A stretch of 64,000 nt of DNA from Takakia lepidozioides (Eukaryota > Streptophyta > Takakiopsida > Takakiales > Takakiaceae). A program made the translations under genes and the position numbers. Within the stretch, counting starts at the first letter, position 1. Each line of letters begins with the position of its first letter. The DNA lies in the NCBI GenBank assembly GCA_030704615.1, contig CM060731.1:55780256-55844255 (forward strand), in the 5' to 3' direction. The notes beneath the pieces were generated by a model. It saw nothing but the letters and a program-made list of their open reading frames with translations. It made no database searches and was not told the origin of the DNA. This document shows positions 11,448 through 23,000 of this stretch, piece after piece.

Positions 11448-12017
11448 ATGATGGCTGAACTAAGGAGTTACACAGATCAAGAACTGAAGCCAAACACTTG
11501 CACCTGTCCAGAAAAACTTCATTCACCAGTAGTCCCCACAAGAACAAACCCCATCTTCAAAGTGGTGAAAGCGATTTGCGTCCCGTACAACAATTGCTCG
11601 GCCAACAATCTTTGTGGCAGTCCCCACACACCTGAATTCTTGATGAGACGGAGAGGCGTCCTAGGGGCCGTGCTGATCAGCCCAAAACCAATGGCCAGCT
11701 TCTCACTGTGGTGGCAACGAGAAAATTCCTTTTGCTCCTCCCCCACATCATGCAATACAAAGCGCGTGTCAGGCACATACCCTGCCTCCTTCATCTGCCC
11801 AGACAATCTTCTCAGCTCAGCATGGACTTCCTTAATTTTGGATGCAATTTGTCATCTACAACAAAGGTGTGCGACCTGTTGCCAACCTCAATGCAGCGGC
11901 GACCTTGGCTCCTTTCGAGCCTCTTTGCACCATTGTCCCACCTGCCAGCTGCGGCATAATTGTTTGATAGCAACACATAAGTCGCCGCGTCCTGTTCATC
12001 CCAGTTGAGAATAAATG
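11448..12017 (-). pseudogene. PPR protein E/DYW C-terminal region (broken)
   Basis: On the minus strand the E-type segment reads DAATYVLLSNNYAAAGRWDN (about 11990-11930). It is followed by the linker CIEVGNRSHTFVVDD, EAGYVPDTRFVLHDV and the zinc-ligand phrase HSEKLAIGFGLIS of DYW cytidine-deaminase-like domains. After LRLIKN (about 11660) the frame shifts. The remaining C-terminal part is recognisable only in other frames. DYW-class PPR proteins carry out C-to-U editing in chloroplasts and mitochondria. This copy is frameshifted and separated from its repeats by an inversion, so it is taken as a pseudogene. Confidence 0.8.
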
Positions 12018-12400
12018 TTGCCCCCAAACGAGATCTGGTGTCCTGGAATGGGATGTTCGCAGGATATGCCCAGCATGGATGTCACAGGGAGGCCCTGCAA
12101 CTATTTGAAGGAATGCAAAAGGAGGGCTTGAAGCCGGACAGTACCACCTTTACATGTGTTCTCTCTGCATGCAGCCACGTTGGCCTACTGGATGAAGGAA
12201 GACGCTACTTTGATTCCCTGAGTCAATATCATGGTGTCGTTCTAACAGTCAAGCACTTTGGCTGCATGGTGGACCTTCTTGGACGTGCTGGGCGTTTGAA
12301 TAAGGCAGAGGACCTCATTAATAAAATGCCAATCAAACCAGATGCTGTGGTGTGGAAGGCCTTGCTGGGTGCTTGCAGAATCCAATGTGGGGATGGCTGA
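12018..12400 (+). pseudogene. Inverted central segment of the same PPR gene
   Basis: This segment reads on the plus strand, opposite to both neighbours. It encodes KRDLVSWNGMFAGYAQHG, GLKPDSTTFTCVLSACSHVG, CMVDLLGRAGRLNKAEDLI and MPIKPDAVVWKALLGACRI. These are the last PPR repeats and the E1 motif that should lie just before the DYW part. The end near 12390 continues, one frame over, as NVGMAE, which is the expected link to ILNWDEQDAATY at 12015 on the minus strand. The start KRDLVSWN would join the DAKEVFNNV that ends the minus-strand array at 12405. Both joins are restored by flipping this 0.38-kb piece. Confidence 0.85.
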
Positions 12401-14030
12401 ACGTTGTTGAATACTTCCTTTGCATCCTGGATGCACCCACATTTGGCATACATCTAGAAGGGTATTGTTCAGAATGACATCTGGTACAATTCCAGCTTTG
12501 ATGATGTCATCATGGACCTCTTTGCCCTTCTCCAGGGATGCCAGGCTCGCACAGGCATTGCAAGTCCAGGGCTGCCAGGCTCGCACATGCATTGCAACGC
12601 AAACAAACCCGTAATGTGGTCGGGCTTCACCCCCTCCCACATCATTTGCTGATAGGTCTCCAAAGCCTCCAATCCCCGCCCCTGCTGTGCATGTCCTGCG
12701 ATCATCACGTTCCACGACACCACATTTCGCTCAGCCATATTGTTGAACACTCCCTTTGCATCTTGAATGCTCCCACGTTTGGCATACATGTCCACGAGGG
12801 CATTGTTCAGAATGACATCTGGTACAGTTCCAGCTTTGACGATGTCACCATGGATCTCTTCGCCCTTTACCAGGTCTCCCAGGCTGCACACGCATTGCAA
12901 ATGCAACCAAACGTGATGCGGTCGGGCTTCACCCCTTCTCGCATCATTTGCTCATAGGTCTCCAAAGCCTCTATCCCGTGCCCCTGCTGTGCATATCCTG
13001 CGATCATCGCACTCCAAGACACCACATCTCGTTGAGCCACATTGTCGAACACTACCTTCGCATCTTCAATGCTCCCGCATTCGGCATACATGTCCACCAG
13101 GGCGGTGTTCAGAATGACATCTGGTGCAATTCCAGCTTTCACGATGTCACCATGGACCTCTTGGCCGCCAGGCTTGCACATGCATTAACGCAAACAAACG
13201 TGATGTGGTTGGGCTTCACCCCTTCCCGCATCATTTGCTCCTAGGTCTCCAAGGCCTCCATCCCACGCCCCTCCTGTACATATCTTGCGATCATTGCATT
13301 CCATGACACCACATCTCGTTCAGCCATATGGTCAAACAATCCCTTTGCATCCTTGATGTTCCCACATTTTACATACATGTTCAATAGAGCAGTGCTCAGA
13401 GCAACATCTGGTACAATTACAGCTTTGAGAATGTCACCGTGAACCTCTTTGCCCCTTTCCATGGCTGCCAGGCTCGCACACACTTTGCAAACGGAAACAA
13501 ACATGACCTTGCCGGGCTTCACCCCTTCCCGCATCATTTGCTCATACGTCTCCAAAGCCTCTATCAAGTCCCCCTGCTGTGCATTGCTGTGATCATTGCA
13601 CTCCAGGACACCACATTTCATTTAGCCGTGTCGTCAAACACTCCCTTTGCATCGTCAAATGCCCCCACAATTCGCATACATGTCCACCATTGCAGTGTTC
13701 AGAATGACGCCTGGTACAATCCCAGCTTTGCTGATGTCACCATGTACCTCTTTGCCCTTTTCCAGGGCTTTCAGACTTGCACATGCATTGCAAACGCAAA
13801 CAAACGTGATCTGGTTGGGCTTCACCCCTTCTCGCATCATTTGCTCATAGGTCTCCGAAGCCTCCATCTCACGTGTGCATATCCTGCGATCATCGCGTTC
13901 CACGACACCACATCTCGCGCAGCTATATTGTCGACCACTCGCTTTGCATCACATTTGCCATATATGTCCACGAGGGTATTAGTCAGAATGACATCTGGTA
14001 CAATTCCAGCTTTGACTATGTCACCAGCTG
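12401..14030 (-). pseudogene. PPR PLS-triplet array (five near-identical units)
   Basis: The minus strand carries five tandem units of about 300 bp, one PLS triplet each (about 100 residues). Each holds the wording EALETYEQMMREGVKP, NACASL..LEKGKEVHGDI, KAGIVPDVILNTALVDMYA and DAKGVF...ERDVVSWN. The same TAGGTCTCCAAAGCCTC word recurs near 12655, 12957, 13246, 13546 and 13847. Several frameshifts and a small internal duplication (12533-12600) break the frame. Start codon and targeting peptide are not found upstream of 14030. The uniformity of the units suggests recent expansion or gene conversion. Confidence 0.85.
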
Positions 14031-15057
14031 AACTCTAAGGGCTAGAGGGCTCTCTGCACAGATAGCTTGACCGCGAGATGATGGCCATGAGTATGAGGAT
14101 TAACTGCAAGCACAACGGGAACTCGACATATAGACCCACAGACGGGCTACAACGCAGCGATATTGAGCGCAGAACGCGGCTTCAAACATCAAAACAAGGC
14201 CAGTATGCCAAGGTACGAACGGTTGTAGCTATGGCGCAGCTCCTATGGGTCAGTGGCTACCTCTTAGTCACACTAGCAACATTGCTTACCGACATGCTCT
14301 GTTTTATATTTGTCCGCACTTCAACCTCACTTGCTACCAAAGCGGGACAACCTGCTGGTAGCAAGTTAGTGCCCAGACCAGACCTGCTGGAGTGGGTGGG
14401 CTTCAAATGCTCAATCCCCTGCATCTCTCCTATTTTTGAAAGCTGCTGCGCGCCTCTATCATAATATCCCGATTACACAAAGTGGTGGAAGCTTCCACCA
14501 ACTCGCCGCGCTGTGGCATGTGTACTGTACCGAGCCCAAATTTCAATGACCCAGTAGAAACCAGAAGATACTCCCTTAACGTGGGGGCGAGCAGGAGTCT
14601 GCAAAATGGTAGGCAACGTTTGTGCACGGAATACGACCCTAGCTTCTCCAGAGCTGGGAATAAAACTGACATACTCTATCTGCATACTACTCATAGGACG
14701 TGCATGAATATCACCTCTGGAAACAGGAAGACAAACACTTTCTACTTTTTGAGCACCACGTTACCCCTGGAACTGGTAGCCAAGCATGCTAACTCTGAAA
14801 CTTCAGCAGAATCTGAGATCCTAGTGGTGGAACGATCTCTGCATTTACTCTCTCAGATGAAGCAAAGGGTGAAGGGTGTGATTGATAGCAATGGTGGTAA
14901 TATTGTGGGGTAAGGACAAGGAATTTGTTCTGTCGGGCGAGTTCAGGATCACTTGAGGGGGGCCATGCACATCTTTTCAAGGGGTTGGGATAGAGTAATA
15001 CCAGTATAAGCTTCTCTTTGACTTCAAATCTTTCATTAATTTGATGTCTGGTTGCAG
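14031..15057. other. Intergenic or 5' non-coding stretch
   Basis: No recognisable gene. A plus-strand open stretch ending near 14913 (SEILVVERSLHLLSQMKQRV) stops just before a GTAAGG and might be an upstream exon of the next gene. No homology was recognised to support it, and its phase does not clearly fit the next candidate exon. Confidence 0.25.
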
Positions 15058-15357
15058 GCATGGCCCCCAAGACAAGGTCTGCTTGAGCGAGAATTTGTTT
15101 CTATCCAACCTGCAATCAGACAAAGACTTGTAAGAAAGGGCGGTGCAAGAGAAACAAAAACCCTGGCAGACCTTAACAAAGAGAAAAATCTGCCAAAGGG
15201 ACCAACAAAGGTTTGCGAGTGGGTGTGGAAGCAGGCAGTCACTGCACAACGGTGGGGAAGCCGGCTATGGTGGTTCCCTTCACAGTTTGAAGGCCTTGTA
15301 TCCAAGATTCGATCATCGAAGAGGGAACAGCCGGTTAGAATCCTTTTTCTTGGACAA
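15058..15357 (+). CDS. Candidate 5' exon of CTPA (transit-peptide region)
   Basis: An open stretch of exactly 100 codons lies between a TTGCAG acceptor-like site and a GTGAAG donor-like site. It is Arg/Lys/Ser-rich with several tryptophans, as expected for the poorly conserved chloroplast transit region. It would splice in phase 0 to the exon at 20056, which begins with a Val codon. The LINE at 15455-19948 would then lie in intron 1. I recognise no homology, so the link rests on phase, position and composition. The alternative is chance open DNA, with CTPA starting at the ATG at 20047. Confidence 0.35.
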
Positions 15358-15454
15358 GTGAAGTCATTTGTAAGACCCAAAAGGATCCTGAATTCTACAC
15401 CTACATCACGCGCCTTGGTGTTATCTCTTATTTTCAAATTCCAAAAAGGATAGA

Positions 15455-18400
15455 ATGTACTCATAAGACATTGTTTGCCGTAGCCTTGTGGCCATTGACC
15501 CCGCGCCCCGTTTGAGCGGAACATAAAGGGACAGAAACTACCTTTGTCAGGGGCTGACGCCGGTAGTATGATTTACCTTGGAATAAACAGTTGATCCGAG
15601 ATTTCCAGATATCCTCCAGAAATCCCTTCACACAAGCATCAATCTGATGTGTGTGATTTGCCCAATAGCTAGACCCCAAAAGGGCCTGGGCTTTTGGCTC
15701 AGCCTCAAGATTTTCAAAGTTGTTAAACAGAGGTACAGGCACAATTTCCCTGATGGAATTGAAGAGGGTGTCCCGTTGGTGAGATTACCCAGGACAATGA
15801 ATCAGGAAGTGAATATTGTCTTCAGGTTGCCCACACAACGGGCACTTACAATCCCCCTTTCCTCTCTGCGACTGTTTGTTGTTCAAAGGTAGGCTACCCG
15901 CCCTGAGTTTGAATCTAGTGCCGAGGGTGGGTAGACCCTGAGGTCATCCATGATGCCTCACCCATGTCACAGACTGGAAACAGGTTCAGGGAAGTTTTCT
16001 GCCTAACTTCATTTTCTTCAGACAATTTCCTGGCAATAGACATGGCTTTGGAAACTTCAGCTTCTAAGCCAGATTTATCCAGCAGGGTCATGGCTAGTGG
16101 ACTAAGATTCAGATCCTGGAAAATCTCTTCTACCCTCTTCCGCCAGAACTTAGACTGTTCGACAGGACAGTCCTGCTTCCAAGATATAGAGTCGATTAAC
16201 TTAGGATATCTGGTATTAGCCATACGATGCCACATTAGCTGTTTTGGAGCATGCTGACATGCACTCCTTGAGCGCCCCGACTTGGATGGATTCAAGAGAC
16301 TTAGCCTGGTTGGAGTTATCAACCCATACGCAGATGCATACTCCAAGGCCGGCCTAATACCGCGGCAAAGCATGGTTTTTTTGACGTCAGAGTTGATCCC
16401 TCTGCAGTGGAAAAATTTAGTGAGACCCAGCGCTTTGCATTTGCCAGATTGAACCACTCTTTGAATATGTGCTTCCCAATTACAGTTGGAGGAAAACTCA
16501 ACGCCAAGATAGGTGTAGGACGGGAGAACAGGGATCTCTTGGCTTCCCCACTGCCACTTGAGGTCGCCTTCTCCTTCCCCCCGGTCATTGAATGCCACCA
16601 CTGCGCATTTACTGACATTGGCCTCTAGCCCCCAAAGATCAAAGTATCTCTTCGCGCAATCTATCAGCCCCTGGAGGTTGGAAGGAGTCCCCCTATGCCT
16701 GCGACGTCATCCACAAACATAAGGGCTGGTATGGTGGCATCACCCACCCTTAACCCAAATCCCTCACTTTCCAACATCCTTGAGCTACACCTTGGTCTAT
16801 GTCAAAGAAATTAGACTTCTGTCCATTAACAGTGACACAGCTTTTAGTGTGAGCATATAAGTTATGGACCACTCTCCACACCTTTCCCTTGATCCCGGAA
16901 GACCAGAGTCGGAGCCATAGACCGTCTCTCCACACAGTGTCATAGGCCTTTTTGACATCCAGGAAAAAGACAAAAGTAGGTTTCCCTTCTTTTTTCCTTC
17001 CCTGGATAATCTGGCTGAGTGTGAAGATATGATCCACGCAGCCCCTGTTTCGCCGAAAGCCAGCTTGGCCTTCATGGAAACAACCTCTGGACTCCAGATC
17101 AACCTCGAGACGAGTACTTATAACTCTGCAGAATATCTTGCCAACTGCATTAAGAAGCGTGATGCCCCGATAGTTACCCGGCTCTTCTCTGTCACCTTTC
17201 TTATATAAATTGACAATGACCCCCTGCCGCCAGCGAAAGGGGGTAATTTCAGTCCTCCATATAAGGTTAAAGAGAAGAACAAAGGCCTCTATCATAGGGT
17301 CACCACCATGCTTGATAAGCTCATTGACAATGCCATCAGGGCCACCAGCTTTGTATCCGTTTAGATGCTCAATTGCTTCCGCAATCTCAGAGGAACTAAT
17401 GGGAGCGTTATAACCCTTTGAAATATACTCCAGTTCATCAGGGCCGTCTTGAATCATAGACACAGTTCTTTCTACTGTGAAAACCCCTCGCTGCTAGAAC
17501 TAGAATTTATGCCAAGTGTACTGTAGTGGGTTTCAAAGGTGTTGACACTGTCAGCCGTTGAAGTCACCACTGCACCCTTAGGGGTCCTCAGCGCTTGTAC
17601 TTGCTGACAATTTTTCGGCTTGTACAGACGTTGAAGGGCCAACCAGAATTTCTTGTCATACCACCGTGGTGGTTTGAGTTTATTTCCCTGTATAACTTAT
17701 CCCAATATAGTTTCTTCTGAGACCTTACAAGCTGATTGATATCTTTGCGGAGCTGGTAGTACCTAACCCAAAGGTCATTATTGACTTTCATTCTGCAGCA
17801 CTCTTTAAAGAGGGCTCGTCTCTCGGCAATCTTGAGTTTGATCTCATTGGTCCACCAATTAACGGCTCTACCGCACAATTAGTTTCCTCCCAATGAGCTT
17901 TTCAGCCACAGAAGAGACGAAACTCTCCCAAGAGTCCACCGCTCTTTTGACTTCATTTCTTGCATTGCCAGCGCGAGATTGAAGGTCTTGGAGTGAATGG
18001 ACAAAGTTGGGCAGAGCCTCTTGCGAGGCCTGGACTTACTCAGCCTTGACCTCTTCATTTCGGAATTTTTCAATGCACCACTTCTGGATCGAATGTTTCA
18101 CAGATCTCTTGGTGTTGGGGAAACACCTTTTGATCTCAGTCCAAACCAGAAAGTGGTCAGAGGTACCAATATCAGTTCTGTCAATTAACACATTGGCACA
18201 CTGGGGACACCGATTCTTGTCCACTATGATATAATCCACAATGGCTCGTTCCCCAGTTTGGGCTTTGTCACGGGTCCACTGCACCTGGTCACCTTTTGAC
18301 CTATTGTTCAGGGTCGAAAGCTGAAGCTCTTCCAGACAGTTAATTAACCGTCTTCCATTAGAGTTCAGCTCGTCCTCACCAAAAGGTCCGATGATATCAT

Positions 18401-19948
18401 CCTGGTGAAGACCTTTACCCACCCGGGCATTGAAGTCACCCAATATGACCACCCTTGGCAATGAACTTAGCACAGTCCAGCTTTACATCTTCGAAGGCTT
18501 TATCTGCGTCAGCACTAAGGGTCCCCTCTGTGGGCATGTAAACACAGCCCACAAAGAGGTCCTTCATACTCACGCTGCCCTTCAATTTCAGTTTCAGCCA
18601 GATACTGTGCTCATACCACAAATCCTTGTTGACAATTTCACAATTGTCACACAAGAAATCTTGGACAAAGAAGCCAACACCTTTTTGCCCACGCTTGGCA
18701 GAGGTCACCTTAAGCGCACACATATAGTCAAACCAACGGTAGCCGTTGACATCTCCAACCAGTTTGTCCGAAGTTTCCCATGTCTCTTGCCCAGCACAGA
18801 TATGAATACCATTTGACTGAAGAACTTGTCCCACTTCAAATTGTTTCCTTTGGTTAGTCAACCCCGAGAAGTTGAAAGTGCCCAGCCGCAAGCCAGCCTT
18901 TTGCATATGGATTGTTTGCCGTCTAGGGAGCCTATGATTGCTCCTGGACGACCAACCGCTCTGCAAAGGGGGATCAGTTGCCCCATGTGTACATTTTGGG
19001 CGTCTAGAGTAAACTTTAAGGAGTGGCAAACCATTCAGAGTGCCAAATCCTTCAGGCGAAGATTTAATTCTTCTAGAGTAAACCTTAAGGATTGGCAATC
19101 CATTCAGAGTGCCAAATCCTTCAGGTTCCTGACGCTCAGCCTCAGCACACATAGGGCCAACTAACCTGTCTGGCTGCTTGGTATCAATCTCTTCCAGGGC
19201 TTCAAACCAGTTAGAAACTTTCAAGTTGAAGTCCCCACACTTGACTGTCTTCCTAGAGCACCTCATTGAATCACCAATGTCTAAGACCGCCCTCCAACCA
19301 GTCAAGGGGCGAATTTCTTTGAAGCTGATTTGATGTGGGATTCTATTTGTAGCAGATGTAGGCAATGAAACCTTCAAAGTACCTCTGTTATCCAATCTTG
19401 AAATGGTGCCATTAGCCACATAATCCAAGCCTAAGCTGGAGCAGGTAGTTTTAAAGGACACATTGTCCATCCTGGGATTCACCCCAAAAACTACACATGA
19501 AGCTCTAGATTTGGCATGAGTAACCATTTCCCAGGAATCACCCTGAGTATGTTATTATCGGAGTGGCCAAATATTTTTTCTGTATTCGCAGGCTGTAAGT
19601 TTAAGCACAAGGACCAACCCTAGCCCAAGTGCCGAGCATGCTAGACAGAGCATGCAACTGCCCATTTTGGGCGGAGGGGCTGCCCCCAAGCGGTAGGGGT
19701 CCGCTTGTTACCATTCAGAGATCATCACTCCAAAGGAGCTGCAGGGAATGGCCCGCGTATGTTCTAAAGAGGGAGAGGCCCCAGACTCTCCAACTAAATC
19801 CAATGTACTACCTTACCCAAAGCAGAGTGCTTCAGGTCAAAACAAATGAAGACACAAGGTCGCAAGGCCGGCATTTAGTCACAGAGACATTTATGTACTC
19901 CCATTTCAAGTCCACCCAATGTCGATGGGCTTCCTAGAGGGCAGGGAG
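15455..19948 (-). mobile_element. LINE-1F copy A, full length, degenerate
   Basis: Full-length copy of the dominant non-LTR family. Minus-strand order: 5' UTR (19948-19540); N-terminal ORF part ([16 protein letters not shown]); an APE-type endonuclease ([47 protein letters not shown]); reverse transcriptase ([55 protein letters not shown], then MFVDDV at the catalytic YxDD box); and a C-terminal region ([12 protein letters not shown], zinc-knuckle remnant). Frameshifts divide it into at least seven frames, and a deletion near 16760 removes part of the [10 protein letters not shown] region. It is flanked by a direct duplication close to ATTCCAAAAAGGATAGA (15438-15454 and 19949-19965), which defines both ends. 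There is no poly-A; the 3' end is ...TTATGAGTACAT followed by target sequence. Confidence 0.9.
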
Positions 19949-20046
19949 AATCCAAAAAAGGATAGAGTGACACGGGGAGGGAAGAAGGGGTGAGAGAGTA
20001 GGCGTAAAAAAGATGGAGGTTTCAACAAAGTTATTGATCTAATGCA

Positions 20047-23000
20047 ATGCCACAGGTACGTCATGCACAATGGCGTAGTACATTCAAGAGGCGAGGGCTC
20101 ATGTTTCTGGTTGGCTCTCTGCTTATCACTGGTGGCCCTGCTAGTTTCGCTCTTCCTCCAACTTGTAAGTGCTCCCCCCTAACCCCCTCTTCTTGTCTGT
20201 GGAGTTAGTTGCACTCTTGGGATTGACACATGAAGATGGAAATGCTGTTAGGGCCTGTCCAACATCTACCACCCAAGAAGTGGAGATAGAGCGTTATTTC
20301 AATTTTCTTGCCCTTCCTACTATGAGATAGCATGCTCTTGGTCTCGTCCTTAGCATAGGCCTCCAGTTTTGAGGATCTAAAGTTGGAGTTTGACGTGTGG
20401 ACACTATAATTCTTTCTGTCTTCTCTTGCTCCAGACACCACACTGTATCATCGTGGTGGGGTAGGCCCTCCCTAAGAGGGGAGTGGGACTTTTGACCACA
20501 AGGCAAGAACAAAGCACATTTTAGAGAAAGATGACTGACAACTGCTCTCTCTCTCACGACTCATACACACTCACAAATTTGGTTTTGGTTGCATGTGCTT
20601 GTTAGGGGCATTGACGGAGGAGAATTTGATTTTTCTTGAGGCCTGGCGGACTGTGGATCGTGCGTATGTGGACAAGACATTCAATGGTCAGAGTTGGTTC
20701 CGGTGCCGTGAAGATGCACTGCGTCATGAGCCCATGAGCACACGGGAGCAAACTTGTATGTCAATCAGTTTTTCACCTTTTTGTGACCACTGTGCTATAC
20801 CACTGAGCCATCTGCTTTAAGAACTTGTCCCACTTCAAATTCTTTCCTTTGGTTAGTTAGCCCACAGAAGTTAAAGGTGCCCAGCCGCAGACCAGCTTTG
20901 TGCAAATTGTATGTTGTCTAGGCGGCTTTTGAATGCCCCTAGACATCCTGCAATTCTGCATTGGTGGATCTTTTCCATTGCGTGAGGCTTTGATCCTGTC
21001 GCGTAGACTTTGAGGATTGGCATGCCAATGAGCATGCCGTACCCTTCATTTGCTCGTTGATCAATCCCTGCACGCTCAGGTATTCTGCATTTTCTGGGGC
21101 AACTGCTTCCAGGGCTTAAACAAATTGGGAACTCTCACTTTAAAATCCACATCCGTGATTGTCTTCCCCGTGTGCCTCATTGAATCACCAATGTCTACTA
21201 CTCTCCAACAGGTCAAGGGTCGAAGACAGAGAGAGAGAGAGAGCTTGCCCCCCTTGTTGCTCAGCCACTTCTGGAACTTGAAGATGGCTAAGACTGACAG
21301 AGTACCCATATATATTGAATATTAGGGGCTCCTTCCCCTTTTTCCAAGCCTATAGGTGTGTGCTAGGGAGAGCCAAGTGGCCGAGCATATGTAATTGGAA
21401 GAGTAATTATTGCATTGCAATGCTGAAGAGCCAAAAATTGCCATAGATGGAGTCCTGGCTAAACCTTGCAAAGCCACCTATTAAGTACTAGAGGATAGTA
21501 CTTAAATGTGGCTTTAGAGGAATCATTAGATTGACAACCTGAATGAAAAGGCTTAAAACAGGTTAAGGCTGTGTACCTGCATTAAAAGGTTCAAAACAGG
21601 TAGCCAATTACCCTATTTCAAGAAACCTTATCAAAAAAGACTATTTAGTAAGTGTAAGTGTCTTACTTAGCAACACTACATGGATCAGATTTGAGCATCA
21701 AGAAAGATGAACCCAAAGATTAAACCACATCGAGCAAAAAAAGGAGAAGAGAGAGAGAGAATGTCTTCATGCCATTCCCTGCAAATGATGGCTTGCCATA
21801 GCGTTACGGCTATTGACCACACAGGGCTCAGAAAGAGGATGTACTCATAAGACTTAGTTTTGCCATAGCCCTGTGGCCACAGACCCCGCACCCCAGTTTG
21901 AGTGGAACAAGAGGGAACAGACAACAGACAATGCCTTTGTGTAGGGCTCACTCCTTGGGCTTACCTTGGTATAAAGAATTGGTTCAGCATTTCCAGATTT
22001 CCTCTAGAAGAATCTCTTTGCACAAGCATCAATCTGGTGTGTGCGAGATACCCACTAACTAGACCCCAGCAGGGCCAGGGCTTTTAGGCTCAGCCTCGAG
22101 ATTTTGAAAGATGGTGAACAGAGGTGTGGGGGCTATGTACTTAATGGTCCTGAAGAGGGCACTCTCTAATGAGAATACCCTGGACATCGTATCAGAAAAT
22201 TGTCGTCAGGCGCCGGCACATTGGGCATTGACCATCCCCCTTTCCTCTCTGTGCTTGTTTTTTCTTCCAAAGGTAGACTCCCTGCTCTAAGTTTAAATTT
22301 CAGTCTACTCCCATCTCAAGTTCAATCATTTAGTAGGCTACCTAATGGGCAGGGAGAGAATGTACTCATAAGACTTTGTTTGCCATAGCCTTGTGGCCAT
22401 AGACCCCGCCAGTTTGGACAGAAACATAGGGAATAGACACTGCCTGTGTGAGGGGCTCACTCCAGTAGTGTGACTTACCTTGATATAGACAAGTAGTTCA
22501 GGCTTTCCAGATATCCTCTAGAAAGCCCTTCACACAAGCATCAATCGGCTGAGTGTGAGCAGCCCAAAAGATAGACCTCAACAGGGCCAGGCTTTAGGCT
22601 CAGCCTCGAGATTGAGAAGAAACTAATCCATGAGCAAGATTCATGAGCCCATGAGCAAGTGAGTGTGAAATCCGTGTGGGCAGGCTCATAGACTCACAGT
22701 CTTCGCTCACACATGGGTGGAGGCTCATGATCTAGATTTTCCCCCTCGAGATTTTGAAAGTTGGTGAACAGAGGAGGTGCATGAATCATGTTCTTGATGT
22801 TCCTGAAGAAGGTCACTCTCTAGTGAGAATACCCCAGACATCAGAAAATGGATATTGTCTTCAGGTTGGCCGTACATCGGACAATGACCTATACATCGTG
22901 TTACCACTTAGCAGAGTCCTGTGTTTTTAATAAACAGTCGCTACCCCCCTGTTCTCAGCAGCTGCCTTCTGTACTTTTCCTCCCTGCATCTGTTTATTGT

